A stretch of DNA of 35,068 bases from M55B132 sp964508895. GTDB taxonomy: Bacteria; Bacteroidota; Bacteroidia; Bacteroidales; B18-G4. The notes below the pieces were generated by a model. The model was not told where the DNA came from. It saw nothing but the letters and a program-made list of their open reading frames with translations, and searched no databases. A program made the translations under genes and the position numbers. Below, in pieces: positions 8,340 to 16,552 of the stretch (the stretch's first letter is position 1; each line of letters begins with the position of its first letter). The stretch covers positions 1-35,068 of the forward strand of contig CAZDWF010000022.1 of the NCBI GenBank assembly GCA_964508895.1. The letters run 5' to 3'.

Positions 8340-8999
8340 ATGAAAAGATTTGCGATCATAACAGCTGGCGGTACCGGCAGCCGGATGCAAAGCAATATCC
8401 CAAAACAATTCCTGAATATTGGAGGCATTCCAATATTAATGCACACAATCAGGGTATTTAAGGAAACAGATCCAGAGATTAAGATTATTTTAGTATTGCC
8501 TGAAAATCAGCATGAATATTGGAATAAGCTTTGTCGTGAATATGCTTTTATTTCTGATTATCCGATAATTAATGGGGGGGAAACACGATTTCATAGTGTT
8601 AAAAATGGATTGGAAATTATTAATGAAGATTCCCTTGTTGCAATACATGATGGAGTCAGGCCATTTGTAAATCCTGATGTTATTATAAAGTCTTTTGAAT
8701 TTGCTGAGAAATACGGGAATGCCATTCCCACAGTTCCGGTGAATGAATCAGTGAGGATGAAAGACGGGCAGGATAGCAAGGTGATTGATAGAAAACACCT
8801 CAGGATTATTCAAACACCACAGACTTTCAGATGCTCCATCCTGAGAAAGGCCTATGATCAGGATTATCATGAAAGCTTTACCGACGATGCAACAGTAGTG
8901 GAATCCAGTGGAGAAAAGATCTATTTGATAGATGGAAATGTTGAGAATATTAAGATTACCAGGAAGATAGATTTGAAGATTGCGGAGGCGATGATTTGA
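8340..8999 (+). CDS. ispD: 2-C-methyl-D-erythritol 4-phosphate cytidylyltransferase
   Basis: Third step of the MEP isoprenoid pathway: MEP + CTP to CDP-ME. The nucleotide-binding loop is ITAGGTGSRMQSNIPKQFL (residues 7-25), with the conserved GSRM and the Lys of PKQFL. Also present are VAIHDGVRPFVNPDVI, VPVNESVRMKD, the IQTPQTF strand and the FTDDATVVE motif. The 219 residues are typical for a stand-alone IspD without fused IspF. It starts 5 bp after queA and ends 69 bp before the convergent T9SS gene. IspD and uppP both serve polyprenyl metabolism, but they are separated by tRNA genes, so I do not read this as a pathway operon. Confidence 0.96.
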   Translation: MKRFAIITAGGTGSRMQSNIPKQFLNIGGIPILMHTIRVFKETDPEIKIILVLPENQHEYWNKLCREYAFISDYPIINGGETRFHSVKNGLEIINEDSLVAIHDGVRPFVNPDVIIKSFEFAEKYGNAIPTVPVNESVRMKDGQDSKVIDRKHLRIIQTPQTFRCSILRKAYDQDYHESFTDDATVVESSGEKIYLIDGNVENIKITRKIDLKIAEAMI

Positions 9000-9000
9000 T

Positions 9001-9040
9001 AAGGCAAAAGGAAAAAGTATAAAGGCAAAAGGGAAAAGTA
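9001..9040. repeat. Tandem 19-nt repeat, two copies
   Basis: AAGGCAAAAGGAAAAAGTA (9001-9019) is repeated as AAGGCAAAAGGGAAAAGTA (9022-9040), with one substitution and a 21-nt period. It lies between the convergent genes ispD and the T9SS gene, beside the hairpin at 9045-9064. Such purine-rich words recur as spacer repeats in Bacteroidota genomes. Confidence 0.6.
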
Positions 9041-9044
9041 CCCA

Positions 9045-9064
9045 ATCCCGATAACTATCGGGAT
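9045..9064. terminator. Hairpin between convergent genes (possible bidirectional terminator)
   Basis: ATCCCGAT (9045-9052), loop AACT, ATCGGGAT (9057-9064): a perfect 8-bp stem. Followed by AAGTTATTTTTTAA on the plus strand. The position between ispD and the converging T9SS gene suits a two-way terminator. It also resembles the short ATCCCGAT...ATCGGGAT palindromes scattered through Bacteroidota genomes, so it may be a repeat and not a dedicated terminator. Confidence 0.5.
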
Positions 9065-9068
9065 CAAG

Positions 9069-10640
9069 TTATTTTTTAATAAATTTTGTTCTGGCGATGA
9101 TTTCTTTTTCTGCTTTTAATATGGCGATGTAGATGCCGGGGGAGAAGTTGGAAACATCAATTTGAATTTCTGATAGCCCTTTAGATACTTCCACTACATC
9201 CTCAATCCCACCTAACATATCATAAATCCAAATCGACAATATGGAATATGGAACAGGGAATCCTGCCTGTCCGGCAGGCAGTCGGCAATTTATCTGGTTT
9301 TTTGCAGGGTTTGGATAAATCTCCAAAACATTGCTTTCTTCTTTTGGAATGGGTTGTTCCATTGAGCCAACTATTAACCCGCAATCATCAATTGTTATTG
9401 TATCTGATGCTATAGGATAAGGACAAAGAGTATCATAGTGAAATGGATATGTGTATAAGGTATCATCCTCTAGTTCTTGGTTGAGTTTCCTGAGGTATAC
9501 ATCAAACTGGCCGTTTTGAAAGGTGTTGTACATATATACCAGTTTAGTATCATATGTAACTTGTAAAATACTACCATAAATATCATGTACAAGATCGGTT
9601 AAGTTTATAATATCACCAAGTGTATCTATTAATATTGCATGATGTATAAGGTCATCTTCACTATTACCCCAACCCGAACCTGCTGCCAAAATTGTATCAT
9701 TTATAAATGTAGCATATCCTAATCCACCATGCTTATATCCGTTTACAATATCATAAATATCAATAAGATTTCCATTCATATCCATTTTTAATAACGCTGG
9801 ATTTTTATAATCGGGGTAATAGTGACTGATTGATGAATAATAATATGAGCCTGTTGGATTTATTGTAGTTGTCCAAGCATCACCCCCTAATTCCTGTCCT
9901 ACCTCCTTGTGCACCACTAATTCCCATTCCAATAAACCCAATGAATCAGTTTTAATATAATAAGGTTTTACCCATCCTGCATGGGGAGGGTTAGGGTCTT
10001 CATAATAACAATATCCTGAAATAAGAAAGCCATTGTCTTGAGTGAGAATCAATGACTGACCGAAGGGCTCCCACAAGCTGGTATCCTGATTGCCATAACA
10101 ATGCTTCCATAAAAGCTCACCATTTACATCAAGCTTAGCAAGGCAGAGATCTTCATCCGGAACACTGGAATAAAGTAGAACAGCACAACCTCCATTTTCA
10201 GTTGCCTGTACTTTAAAAGCATAGTTCAAGTATCCGGGTTCGTAAAAATCACAGCACCAAAGTTTTTCACCACAGGTGTCAAGTTTTATTACAAATGCAT
10301 CTCTGAATTCTTCATAATAATCTGATCCACCTACTAAGAATAATTCACCGGAATTATTCTCTCCTATATTCAGTACAGTAATTAATTTCCCATCAGCTGC
10401 TATTGTTTTGTTCCATAAAATATTTCCATTTATACCTGTTTTTATCAACCATCCATATCGTGAATAACTACTTTCATGCCTGCCAGCAATAATATATCCA
10501 TGATCATAGGCTTCAATAAAACTATCGGCAAAAGCATCTTTTTGACCATAATAGATATTTGTCCACCTTGACTGCCCAATTAAACTATAGCTGATTATGG
10601 ATAGGATTACTAATAATTTAAATCTATTGATCATTTTCAT
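9069..10640 (-). CDS. T9SS type A sorting domain protein
   Basis: A 523-residue exported protein. A signal peptide is clear (MKMINRFKLLVILSIISYSL followed by IGQ). The body, about 25-420, has repeating strands with glycines and Trp such as GYIIAGRHE, NGNILWNKTI, LDVNGELLWKHCYG and GFLISGYCYY, which suggests a beta-propeller-like structure as in other Bacteroidota surface proteins. I cannot name a catalytic site. The last ~80 residues form a type A sorting domain (LEIYPNPAKNQINC...IYDMLG...ISPGIYIAILKAEKEI type, ending KFIKK), which directs export by the T9SS and removal or anchoring at the cell surface. Its ATG overlaps the stop of the upstream papain-like gene (ATGA, 10637-10640), so translation is probably coupled. 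An unusual LPAGQAG segment inside the sorting domain is treated separately. Confidence 0.88.
   Translation of the reverse strand: MKMINRFKLLVILSIISYSLIGQSRWTNIYYGQKDAFADSFIEAYDHGYIIAGRHESSYSRYGWLIKTGINGNILWNKTIAADGKLITVLNIGENNSGELFLVGGSDYYEEFRDAFVIKLDTCGEKLWCCDFYEPGYLNYAFKVQATENGGCAVLLYSSVPDEDLCLAKLDVNGELLWKHCYGNQDTSLWEPFGQSLILTQDNGFLISGYCYYEDPNPPHAGWVKPYYIKTDSLGLLEWELVVHKEVGQELGGDAWTTTINPTGSYYYSSISHYYPDYKNPALLKMDMNGNLIDIYDIVNGYKHGGLGYATFINDTILAAGSGWGNSEDDLIHHAILIDTLGDIINLTDLVHDIYGSILQVTYDTKLVYMYNTFQNGQFDVYLRKLNQELEDDTLYTYPFHYDTLCPYPIASDTITIDDCGLIVGSMEQPIPKEESNVLEIYPNPAKNQINCRLPAGQAGFPVPYSILSIWIYDMLGGIEDVVEVSKGLSEIQIDVSNFSPGIYIAILKAEKEIIARTKFIKK
9263..9281. repeat. CTGCCTG...CAGGCAG palindrome inside coding sequence
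   Basis: CTGCCTG (9263-9269), loop TCCGG, CAGGCAG (9275-9281): a perfect 7-bp stem. It is GC-rich in an AT-rich gene and is read in frame as LPAGQAG between INCR and FPVPYS in the sorting domain. The same palindromic word is a familiar dispersed repeat in Bacteroidota drafts. Confidence 0.75.
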
Positions 10641-13600
10641 TTTATTATTTCAAGCTTGTGAGATTCAATAAGATCATCATTAAAAAATAACTGAATGAAA
10701 TACATGCCAGATGATAATTGCCCTATATCGAAAATCTTCTGGTTTTGTTTGTCATTTAGAAGATATGAGTTAATTGTTTTTCCATTTTTATCACAAAACC
10801 GGATCATAGCTTTACCAATAATTTCTTCTAAATTATATTCAATAATGAAGTAATTGACTGCAGGATTTGGAAATACTTTAATATGTGTTGCATTTGTATT
10901 TTGCTCAGTCCGTTTGTTTTCAGAAAACTCAAAACCCTTTAAACTATTGGGTAAGTAAATAGGTTCATTATAATATATCGAACCATTATTTAACAGGGTG
11001 TTTCTTGCATATATCCCAGGAATAAGATGATCATATTGTTCTATGTCCAATAATTGTGTTTCCCTGATACTGTCAATGCCGATAGTGTCAGAATGCATTG
11101 GTATCAAAACATCAAAAAGATTGCAATATAAATTATGGATAGTATTTTCCCGGTTGCTTAAATTAAAATTAATAGGGATCGAATTCAAGACATTTAGCGT
11201 GTTCAATGAATCATTGTTCTCAAGATAAATAAAAGCTCTTTTGTAATATGCAGACGTGTTATTTTCATTATTTAATATTGATAGCAGACTATCCTGTGGA
11301 GCAACTCCCAGGGTATCCTCCATATAGTACTTTATAAGTTTGTTTATAGATTTTGTTTTTGTAATGACATGCCTTGTTTTGGATTGTTCCAATAGCTCTT
11401 TTGCTCCTATAATGTTTTGGCCCAGCATAATCTGATCCATCATATAATCAGGCATAGGAACAAAACGGTTATCCAGTGCGTTCAGGACTTTTGCAGTTTT
11501 AGCAGATTGCGGATTGGCAACCAAAACATCCCGTACCATTGCATTGGGATATACAGATTCTTTGGCTATAGTTGATTCCATAACTGTATCTGACAAAAAT
11601 GGAGATTCTATAAGTAATTCCTGAGTAGTTTGCAAAGCCTGGGCAGGCATGGTTGTTTGTACATCCTGGTTAAGCTCTTCAGTATCACCACCATCAACTT
11701 CCTGGCTTAAGGTATCTTCATAGGCAACAATTTGGAGTGATTCGGACAAAAGTATACTCATTTCAGTACCCACGTCAATTCCTCCTCCAAAGTTGGAAGG
11801 GCAAGATGATTCTTTTGAATACTGAGCTATATATTCAGGTTCAAGTTCAATGGTTTGCTCATTGTAATATGGTAAAGGTATTAATTTAATATCTAGTAGA
11901 TTTGAATGATGAGCGTAATTAAATAAATTATCAGTGCTGTTATCAAGGTTAAATTCCACTCCTGAAAAATCCGAAAATGTATTACCGGCAGGACCATCCG
12001 GCGAACCATTAGCAATCCCTTGTTGCAGAGCAATACCTACATAGTTTTCATTTATACCACCATCAGGAGTAGCATATATATCAGTGGCACAATTAGTAAA
12101 GTCATTACACTTAATACATAATCCTTCAAGTGATCCATTCCGGTTTTCACCTGCAGCTATGATACCCACTTCCAATCCTGTAAAACTATTATTATATATT
12201 TCGTTAGCATAAGGCCCAGCATTTAAAACTTGTAAACCACTAACAACAATAATCCCATCTTGGTTAATGAATTGATTCTCTTCAACTGTAAAATCACGGC
12301 ATTGTTCCATGTTCAGCCCAATTATATCAGAATAACCAGACAAATCATTATTATCATTAATAATAAAATTATTATTAATAATTGTCTGCTGTGATACCAG
12401 GCTCATATAAATTCCTGAACGGTTATTGACAAAATTGGCATTATCAATAGTTATTAATTCATTGAACTCTGCATTTGGTGAATAGATCCCGTGATCCAGG
12501 TTTTCAAATAAGCTAGAAATAGGATTTGTGCATGGGGCATCATCGCAATAATCTTGAACATAATATCCGGCATTAAAACTATGTATGCCATTTCCTTTAT
12601 TGTACACTGAACCACACAAAAGCTGATCTGTTTGATTTGTAAATGAACATCCCTCAAATTGAATTCCATCAACATTTGTTAAACGAACATAAGACTGCTT
12701 ATTACAAATTTCATGATTGCTAAAATAGGTTAGCTTTAAGTACGAACTGTTAGGATGATCCTCCCCTGTGGATGGATTGAAATTTGAATATGGATAAAAT
12801 ATAATGTCTGTAGTATTATTAGTAAAATTTGCATTGTCGCATTTAACAATACCTCCAGTATAACCATAAACATATTCGCCATTTACTATTTTTGCAACCT
12901 GCACACCATAATCCGCATGAGATATTGTTCCTCCATTGGTAATTCTCAGGTAACCTTGATTAGAAACAGGATACTGGCTTAAATTGGAATTTCCCCACAC
13001 ATCTATGCCTTCCCAGATAATCTCACAAGCATTGGTGATTTTTCCACCATTCACATGTAATTGTCCTCCTGGTTCTACAAATATATTAGTACCTGGAGCC
13101 ATTCCCAGCAAGGCTGTTAACTCAACTACACCACCATTCTGTATGTAAATATCATGGTTCTTTACAATGTTTTCATCCCAAAGTGAATATGTGTCAATTC
13201 TTTCAGGATTTTGGTCAAGAGAACAATCGTAATAAACCAATGTAAATTCGAAATCTTCAAGTATATCTTCATCTACGACATCTATATTAATTAAATAAGA
13301 TGCTAATATTGGAATCTGAGGTTGACCCTGACAATTCAGATTAAAACTGATTTTAAAAGTCGTATTATTTGCATTGCAAACTTTCGACTCTGCCATTAAA
13401 GTAATATCATAGCAGCCTGATTCATTTGATAATTCAGTAACTGGAAATTCATTATTCAATTGATTATAATGAAGGTTTAGCTGTGCGGAGCCAGAATTCA
13501 CAATATAGAACTCTAATTCATTATTTGTCAAGTCATTGTTAGTAAAAGCGAAAAAACTGTTATTTTCAATGAGCTTTCCACCAAGCAAAGGATTACCAAA

Positions 13601-15202
13601 ATAAACCTCAAATTCTGGAGCAATCTCTTGTCCAATATAATTTTCATTGCAAGGTCCAATTCTGTTACAATTGTCATTCCAGTCTGCTAATTGACTACAT
13701 TCAGGGGTGCATCCAAGAGGATTTGTTCCAAGTCCCCAATTATAATATCCATCACTGTCTTTATCATAACCAATTTCTTCATATACATTTGAATTTCCAG
13801 TTCCAGGAATCATTGTAATGTCTTTTTTAATTGCAAAAAATTGATTTTCAATATGTAGAGCAGGAGTTGTTCCACTTGGTGCAAGTAGTAAATTCTCAAG
13901 ATAATAGTAACCTGAAACTCCAACAGATTCACCCCAGCTATTTTTAATTATCCATGTTGTATTTCCATTTTCATCTGATTCATATCCAACAAGCGCAACA
14001 GCGTGTCTATCTTCATATAAAGGGAAATTCCCAATAATAACAATTAATGGCCCATATTCAATTAGCCTGGACTTAATATAGTCTGAATTGCTCATCCCAT
14101 AATTTCCTGATTCATCAATTAAAAACCTATGCCTACCACTGGTCTTTGCAGTAATCCATGGATCAGTACACTTTTTATCTGAACCTTGCCCGAAATCTTC
14201 ACAATCGCCTGTACTTGGACCATAGCAATATGGAGTTAGGTATCGCCAGCAATCTTCATCAACTACACCATTGTTTGAAAAATAAGTTAGGATTTTTACA
14301 AGTTTTTTGCCTTCAGAGCATAAGCATCCGATTTCTCCAAATGTATCTTTATATTGACTGCAATTATTTGCATCCTTTTCAGAAAAGCGTATTCCATCAT
14401 CAATATCAATGTGTTTATTATAATTGATATTAATTATTGATTCCAGAACTGCAATACATCCGAAAGCGGAACAACTACCACAAGATCCTTGGTTAACAAT
14501 CCCTGTCATCCATCCATTAAGCTTACTGTCTCCATCATAGTATTTTGTGTCAGGGATATTTGCATCATGCTTTTCCCGCCAATTAAAATATAACACAAAA
14601 CTTGATGTTTCCGGCACATAAACTCCAGATGTATGGAAGTTTGTAAATGAGCCACTTATATAGTAATCTAAGCCTAATAAGTTATATTTATTGCCAAAGA
14701 AACTCTTTTTGTCGTGATAGAATTGAGTTGAGAAACTTGTTTCACCAGCGGTCCAATTCCACCCCATTTGTGCTATATACTGGTTAATATTCTGAATTTT
14801 AACAGTTTCTATATTTGCTTTGTTGATCAATTGTAAGCTGTCAAGATTTTCTTGATAACTTTGAAAATCATAAATACTGTCAATATCAATTGAAGCATCA
14901 TAAAGTATTATTTTCATATATTCAGGAAAGAAGCTATTTAAATAGGAGGTTTCATCACTCATTTCTTCAAAAGAAAAATTATAGTCATTTGTAATCATTG
15001 GATAAGCTTCATAAACCATATACTCCAACGAATCCTCATTCCCAACAATTACCCTAACAAGGCTTGTATCACTATTAAGCGTAAGTGAACCACTAATTTT
15101 TAAACTGTATAGAGTATCATTTGGGCCAAATGGATGTATAGTCGCATCCTGGGTGAAGGTGCTGTCAATAACATAAACCTGTGACAATGCACTGTTAAAC
15201 AT
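10637..15202 (-). CDS. Papain-like (C1) peptidase with beta-helix and T9SS sorting domain
   Basis: A 1521-residue multidomain protein. Counting from the ATG at 15200-15202, residues about 215-455 form a C1A cysteine-peptidase domain: oxyanion Gln238 and Cys244 in NQGSCGSCSAFG, His400 in EDRHAVALVGYE and Asn421 in WIIKNSWGES. The Trp that normally follows the catalytic Cys is Ser. A calcium-loop-like DKDSDGYYNWGLG with paired cysteines follows. Then come Ig-like or adhesin-like stretches and, from about 680 to 1110, repeats of the right-handed parallel beta-helix kind (many N-N-x-F and GI-x-x rungs). The last ~75 residues are a type A T9SS sorting domain (IKVFPNPAVNYFIIEY...SSGMYFIQLFFND). From this start the protein has only the tail of a signal peptide (MFNSALSQ); the natural start at 15266 is out of frame because of an AAAG tract. 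It overlaps the next gene by 4 bp. Confidence 0.9.
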   Translation of the reverse strand: MFNSALSQVYVIDSTFTQDATIHPFGPNDTLYSLKISGSLTLNSDTSLVRVIVGNEDSLEYMVYEAYPMITNDYNFSFEEMSDETSYLNSFFPEYMKIILYDASIDIDSIYDFQSYQENLDSLQLINKANIETVKIQNINQYIAQMGWNWTAGETSFSTQFYHDKKSFFGNKYNLLGLDYYISGSFTNFHTSGVYVPETSSFVLYFNWREKHDANIPDTKYYDGDSKLNGWMTGIVNQGSCGSCSAFGCIAVLESIININYNKHIDIDDGIRFSEKDANNCSQYKDTFGEIGCLCSEGKKLVKILTYFSNNGVVDEDCWRYLTPYCYGPSTGDCEDFGQGSDKKCTDPWITAKTSGRHRFLIDESGNYGMSNSDYIKSRLIEYGPLIVIIGNFPLYEDRHAVALVGYESDENGNTTWIIKNSWGESVGVSGYYYLENLLLAPSGTTPALHIENQFFAIKKDITMIPGTGNSNVYEEIGYDKDSDGYYNWGLGTNPLGCTPECSQLADWNDNCNRIGPCNENYIGQEIAPEFEVYFGNPLLGGKLIENNSFFAFTNNDLTNNELEFYIVNSGSAQLNLHYNQLNNEFPVTELSNESGCYDITLMAESKVCNANNTTFKISFNLNCQGQPQIPILASYLINIDVVDEDILEDFEFTLVYYDCSLDQNPERIDTYSLWDENIVKNHDIYIQNGGVVELTALLGMAPGTNIFVEPGGQLHVNGGKITNACEIIWEGIDVWGNSNLSQYPVSNQGYLRITNGGTISHADYGVQVAKIVNGEYVYGYTGGIVKCDNANFTNNTTDIIFYPYSNFNPSTGEDHPNSSYLKLTYFSNHEICNKQSYVRLTNVDGIQFEGCSFTNQTDQLLCGSVYNKGNGIHSFNAGYYVQDYCDDAPCTNPISSLFENLDHGIYSPNAEFNELITIDNANFVNNRSGIYMSLVSQQTIINNNFIINDNNDLSGYSDIIGLNMEQCRDFTVEENQFINQDGIIVVSGLQVLNAGPYANEIYNNSFTGLEVGIIAAGENRNGSLEGLCIKCNDFTNCATDIYATPDGGINENYVGIALQQGIANGSPDGPAGNTFSDFSGVEFNLDNSTDNLFNYAHHSNLLDIKLIPLPYYNEQTIELEPEYIAQYSKESSCPSNFGGGIDVGTEMSILLSESLQIVAYEDTLSQEVDGGDTEELNQDVQTTMPAQALQTTQELLIESPFLSDTVMESTIAKESVYPNAMVRDVLVANPQSAKTAKVLNALDNRFVPMPDYMMDQIMLGQNIIGAKELLEQSKTRHVITKTKSINKLIKYYMEDTLGVAPQDSLLSILNNENNTSAYYKRAFIYLENNDSLNTLNVLNSIPINFNLSNRENTIHNLYCNLFDVLIPMHSDTIGIDSIRETQLLDIEQYDHLIPGIYARNTLLNNGSIYYNEPIYLPNSLKGFEFSENKRTEQNTNATHIKVFPNPAVNYFIIEYNLEEIIGKAMIRFCDKNGKTINSYLLNDKQNQKIFDIGQLSSGMYFIQLFFNDDLIESHKLEIIK

Positions 15203-15210
15203 TGTAAGAG

Positions 15211-15234
15211 AAAGAAAGAAAGAAAGAAAGAAAG
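15211..15234 (-). repeat. AAAG tetranucleotide tract (six units) in a signal-peptide region
   Basis: Six perfect AAAG units on the plus strand (CTTT read along the gene), flanked by partial units. They lie between an upstream ATG at 15264-15266 and the in-frame ATG at 15200-15202. The two ATGs are 64 nt apart, so they are in different frames. With five units (60 nt) or eight (72 nt) they would be in frame. Tetranucleotide tracts that shift a reading frame in this way are the classic form of contingency locus. Confidence 0.9.
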
Positions 15235-15302
15235 AAGACTTTTTGAATGAGATGAATTGCTTTCATGATTTGTTGGTTTTGGGAATTAATGTATTGTTGT
15301 TA

Positions 15303-15332
15303 TAAAGATATGGAAAATTTGTTTGTTTGCAA
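15303..15332 (-). promoter_or_regulatory. Promoter of the two-gene T9SS unit
   Basis: Minus strand: TTG (15330-15332), a 19-bp spacer, TATCTTTA (15303-15310), seven of eight matches to TAnnTTTG. The inferred transcript start is about 30 nt above the ATG at 15266 but about 95 nt above the ATG at 15202. That supports the upstream ATG as the original start. Confidence 0.55.
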
Positions 15333-15389
15333 TGATTTTTCGGTAATGAAGTGACGGGGCTGCAATCAGCCAGCTATTTGCATTATAGC

Positions 15390-15422
15390 ACCAGTACCCA
15401 GTGCCTGGCAGACTAGTGCCGG
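15390..15422. repeat. CCCAGTGCC-type spacer repeat
   Basis: AGTACCCAGTGCCTGG followed by AGTGCCGGG, GC-rich against the AT-rich background, just past the end of the glycosyltransferase gene. The core CCCAGTGCC recurs at 18185-18205. I see no coding potential here. Confidence 0.45.
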
Positions 15423-15430
15423 GTTATTAT

Positions 15431-16552
15431 TTATTTCCACTTATATTTCCCGAAATTCCCAATTATTCCAATCATAACTACATAAGGAATATACAAAACC
15501 TGAAACAGTGGATAAAACCACAAATACTTGCTTTGTTTGCTAAATACTGATATCCCGATTAATATGGGTAAGTCAACAATAAATTTGATGCAAAACAAGG
15601 TCAATGCAAAGATTATCCATCCTGTATGAAAAACAGAAAAAATAAAAGCCATAAAAATGGAAAGGTTAAAAAGATATACACTTATGGAAGTAAATACCAT
15701 CCAGGGATCAGTATATCCACTGCTTTTGGATACCCATCGTTTTCTTTGATTGAAGAATTCTTTAAAGCTCTTCACAGGATTTGTTCTGACAATTGCATCC
15801 TGATCTTTAATGAAGCTTACGGCTTTTCCTCCAAATTCCTTTTTGATCTTTTGTAAAAGAAAAATATCATCTCCCGATTCAAATTTTTTATTACCTGCAA
15901 ATCCATTAACTATCAAAAATGCTTCCTTTTCATATGCAAGATTGGCTCCGTTACACATTACAGGAATTCCTGCTTTTACTGATCCTGCTCCGCTGGCAAC
16001 CAGACTTAAAAACTCTATTGCCTGGAACATTCCGAAAAATCCTTTAACAGGATTCAAGCTGACAGGTCCGCTAATCATTTTTGGTTTATGTGATTTATAA
16101 GTTCTGACTATAGAAGAGATCCATTTGCTGCCTATCCTGCAATCACCATCAGTTGTGAGAATTAATTGTCCTGTGCTTTCATGAACGGCCTTTTCAATTG
16201 CATTTTTCTTTCCACAGGATGTTTCTTCGGTTTGGAGGATTTTAATATTTCTGTCGGAGTTTTCCAGTTTTAATGAAGAAAGGATTTCATGGGTTGCATC
16301 TACAGACCTGTCATCAATAAATATGATCTCGGTTTTGTCTGCAGAATAATCCTGGGACATAATTTCCTTTAAAATAAAACTTATATTTTCTTCTTCGTTC
16401 TTTAATGGAACAATCACACTGACCATTACATCCTGTTCATAATCTTTTTTTCTGCAAGGTCTGATAGTAAACCATCCTGCAGTTAAAACAAAAGTGAGTG
16501 CTGAATAAACTACAGCAATACAAATGAATATGACGCAAAGAATGTCAGTCAT
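15431..16552 (-). CDS. Family 2 glycosyltransferase, membrane-bound
   Basis: A 373-residue processive-type GT2. An N-terminal membrane helix (residues 4-26) is followed by the GT-A domain: SVIVPLKNEEENI, IIFIDDRSVDAT (nucleotide-binding Asp pair), ILTTDGDCRIG (DxD-type motif), FESGDDIFL (catalytic-base region) and FNQRKRWVSKS (QxxRW-type motif). Three or four C-terminal helices follow (about 285-370). GT2 enzymes of this build transfer sugars to lipid or polysaccharide acceptors at the inner membrane; the sugar and acceptor cannot be told from sequence. It overlaps the end of the upstream YbhN-type gene by 8 bp, so the pair forms one unit, probably making or modifying an envelope glycan or glycolipid. 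Confidence 0.9.
   Translation of the reverse strand: MTDILCVIFICIAVVYSALTFVLTAGWFTIRPCRKKDYEQDVMVSVIVPLKNEEENISFILKEIMSQDYSADKTEIIFIDDRSVDATHEILSSLKLENSDRNIKILQTEETSCGKKNAIEKAVHESTGQLILTTDGDCRIGSKWISSIVRTYKSHKPKMISGPVSLNPVKGFFGMFQAIEFLSLVASGAGSVKAGIPVMCNGANLAYEKEAFLIVNGFAGNKKFESGDDIFLLQKIKKEFGGKAVSFIKDQDAIVRTNPVKSFKEFFNQRKRWVSKSSGYTDPWMVFTSISVYLFNLSIFMAFIFSVFHTGWIIFALTLFCIKFIVDLPILIGISVFSKQSKYLWFYPLFQVLYIPYVVMIGIIGNFGKYKWK

Noticed and set aside
15211..15234. AAAG tract as a harmless spacer repeat
   Set aside because: The tract coincides with the hydrophobic core of a signal peptide, and one unit restores the frame; a chance position is unlikely.
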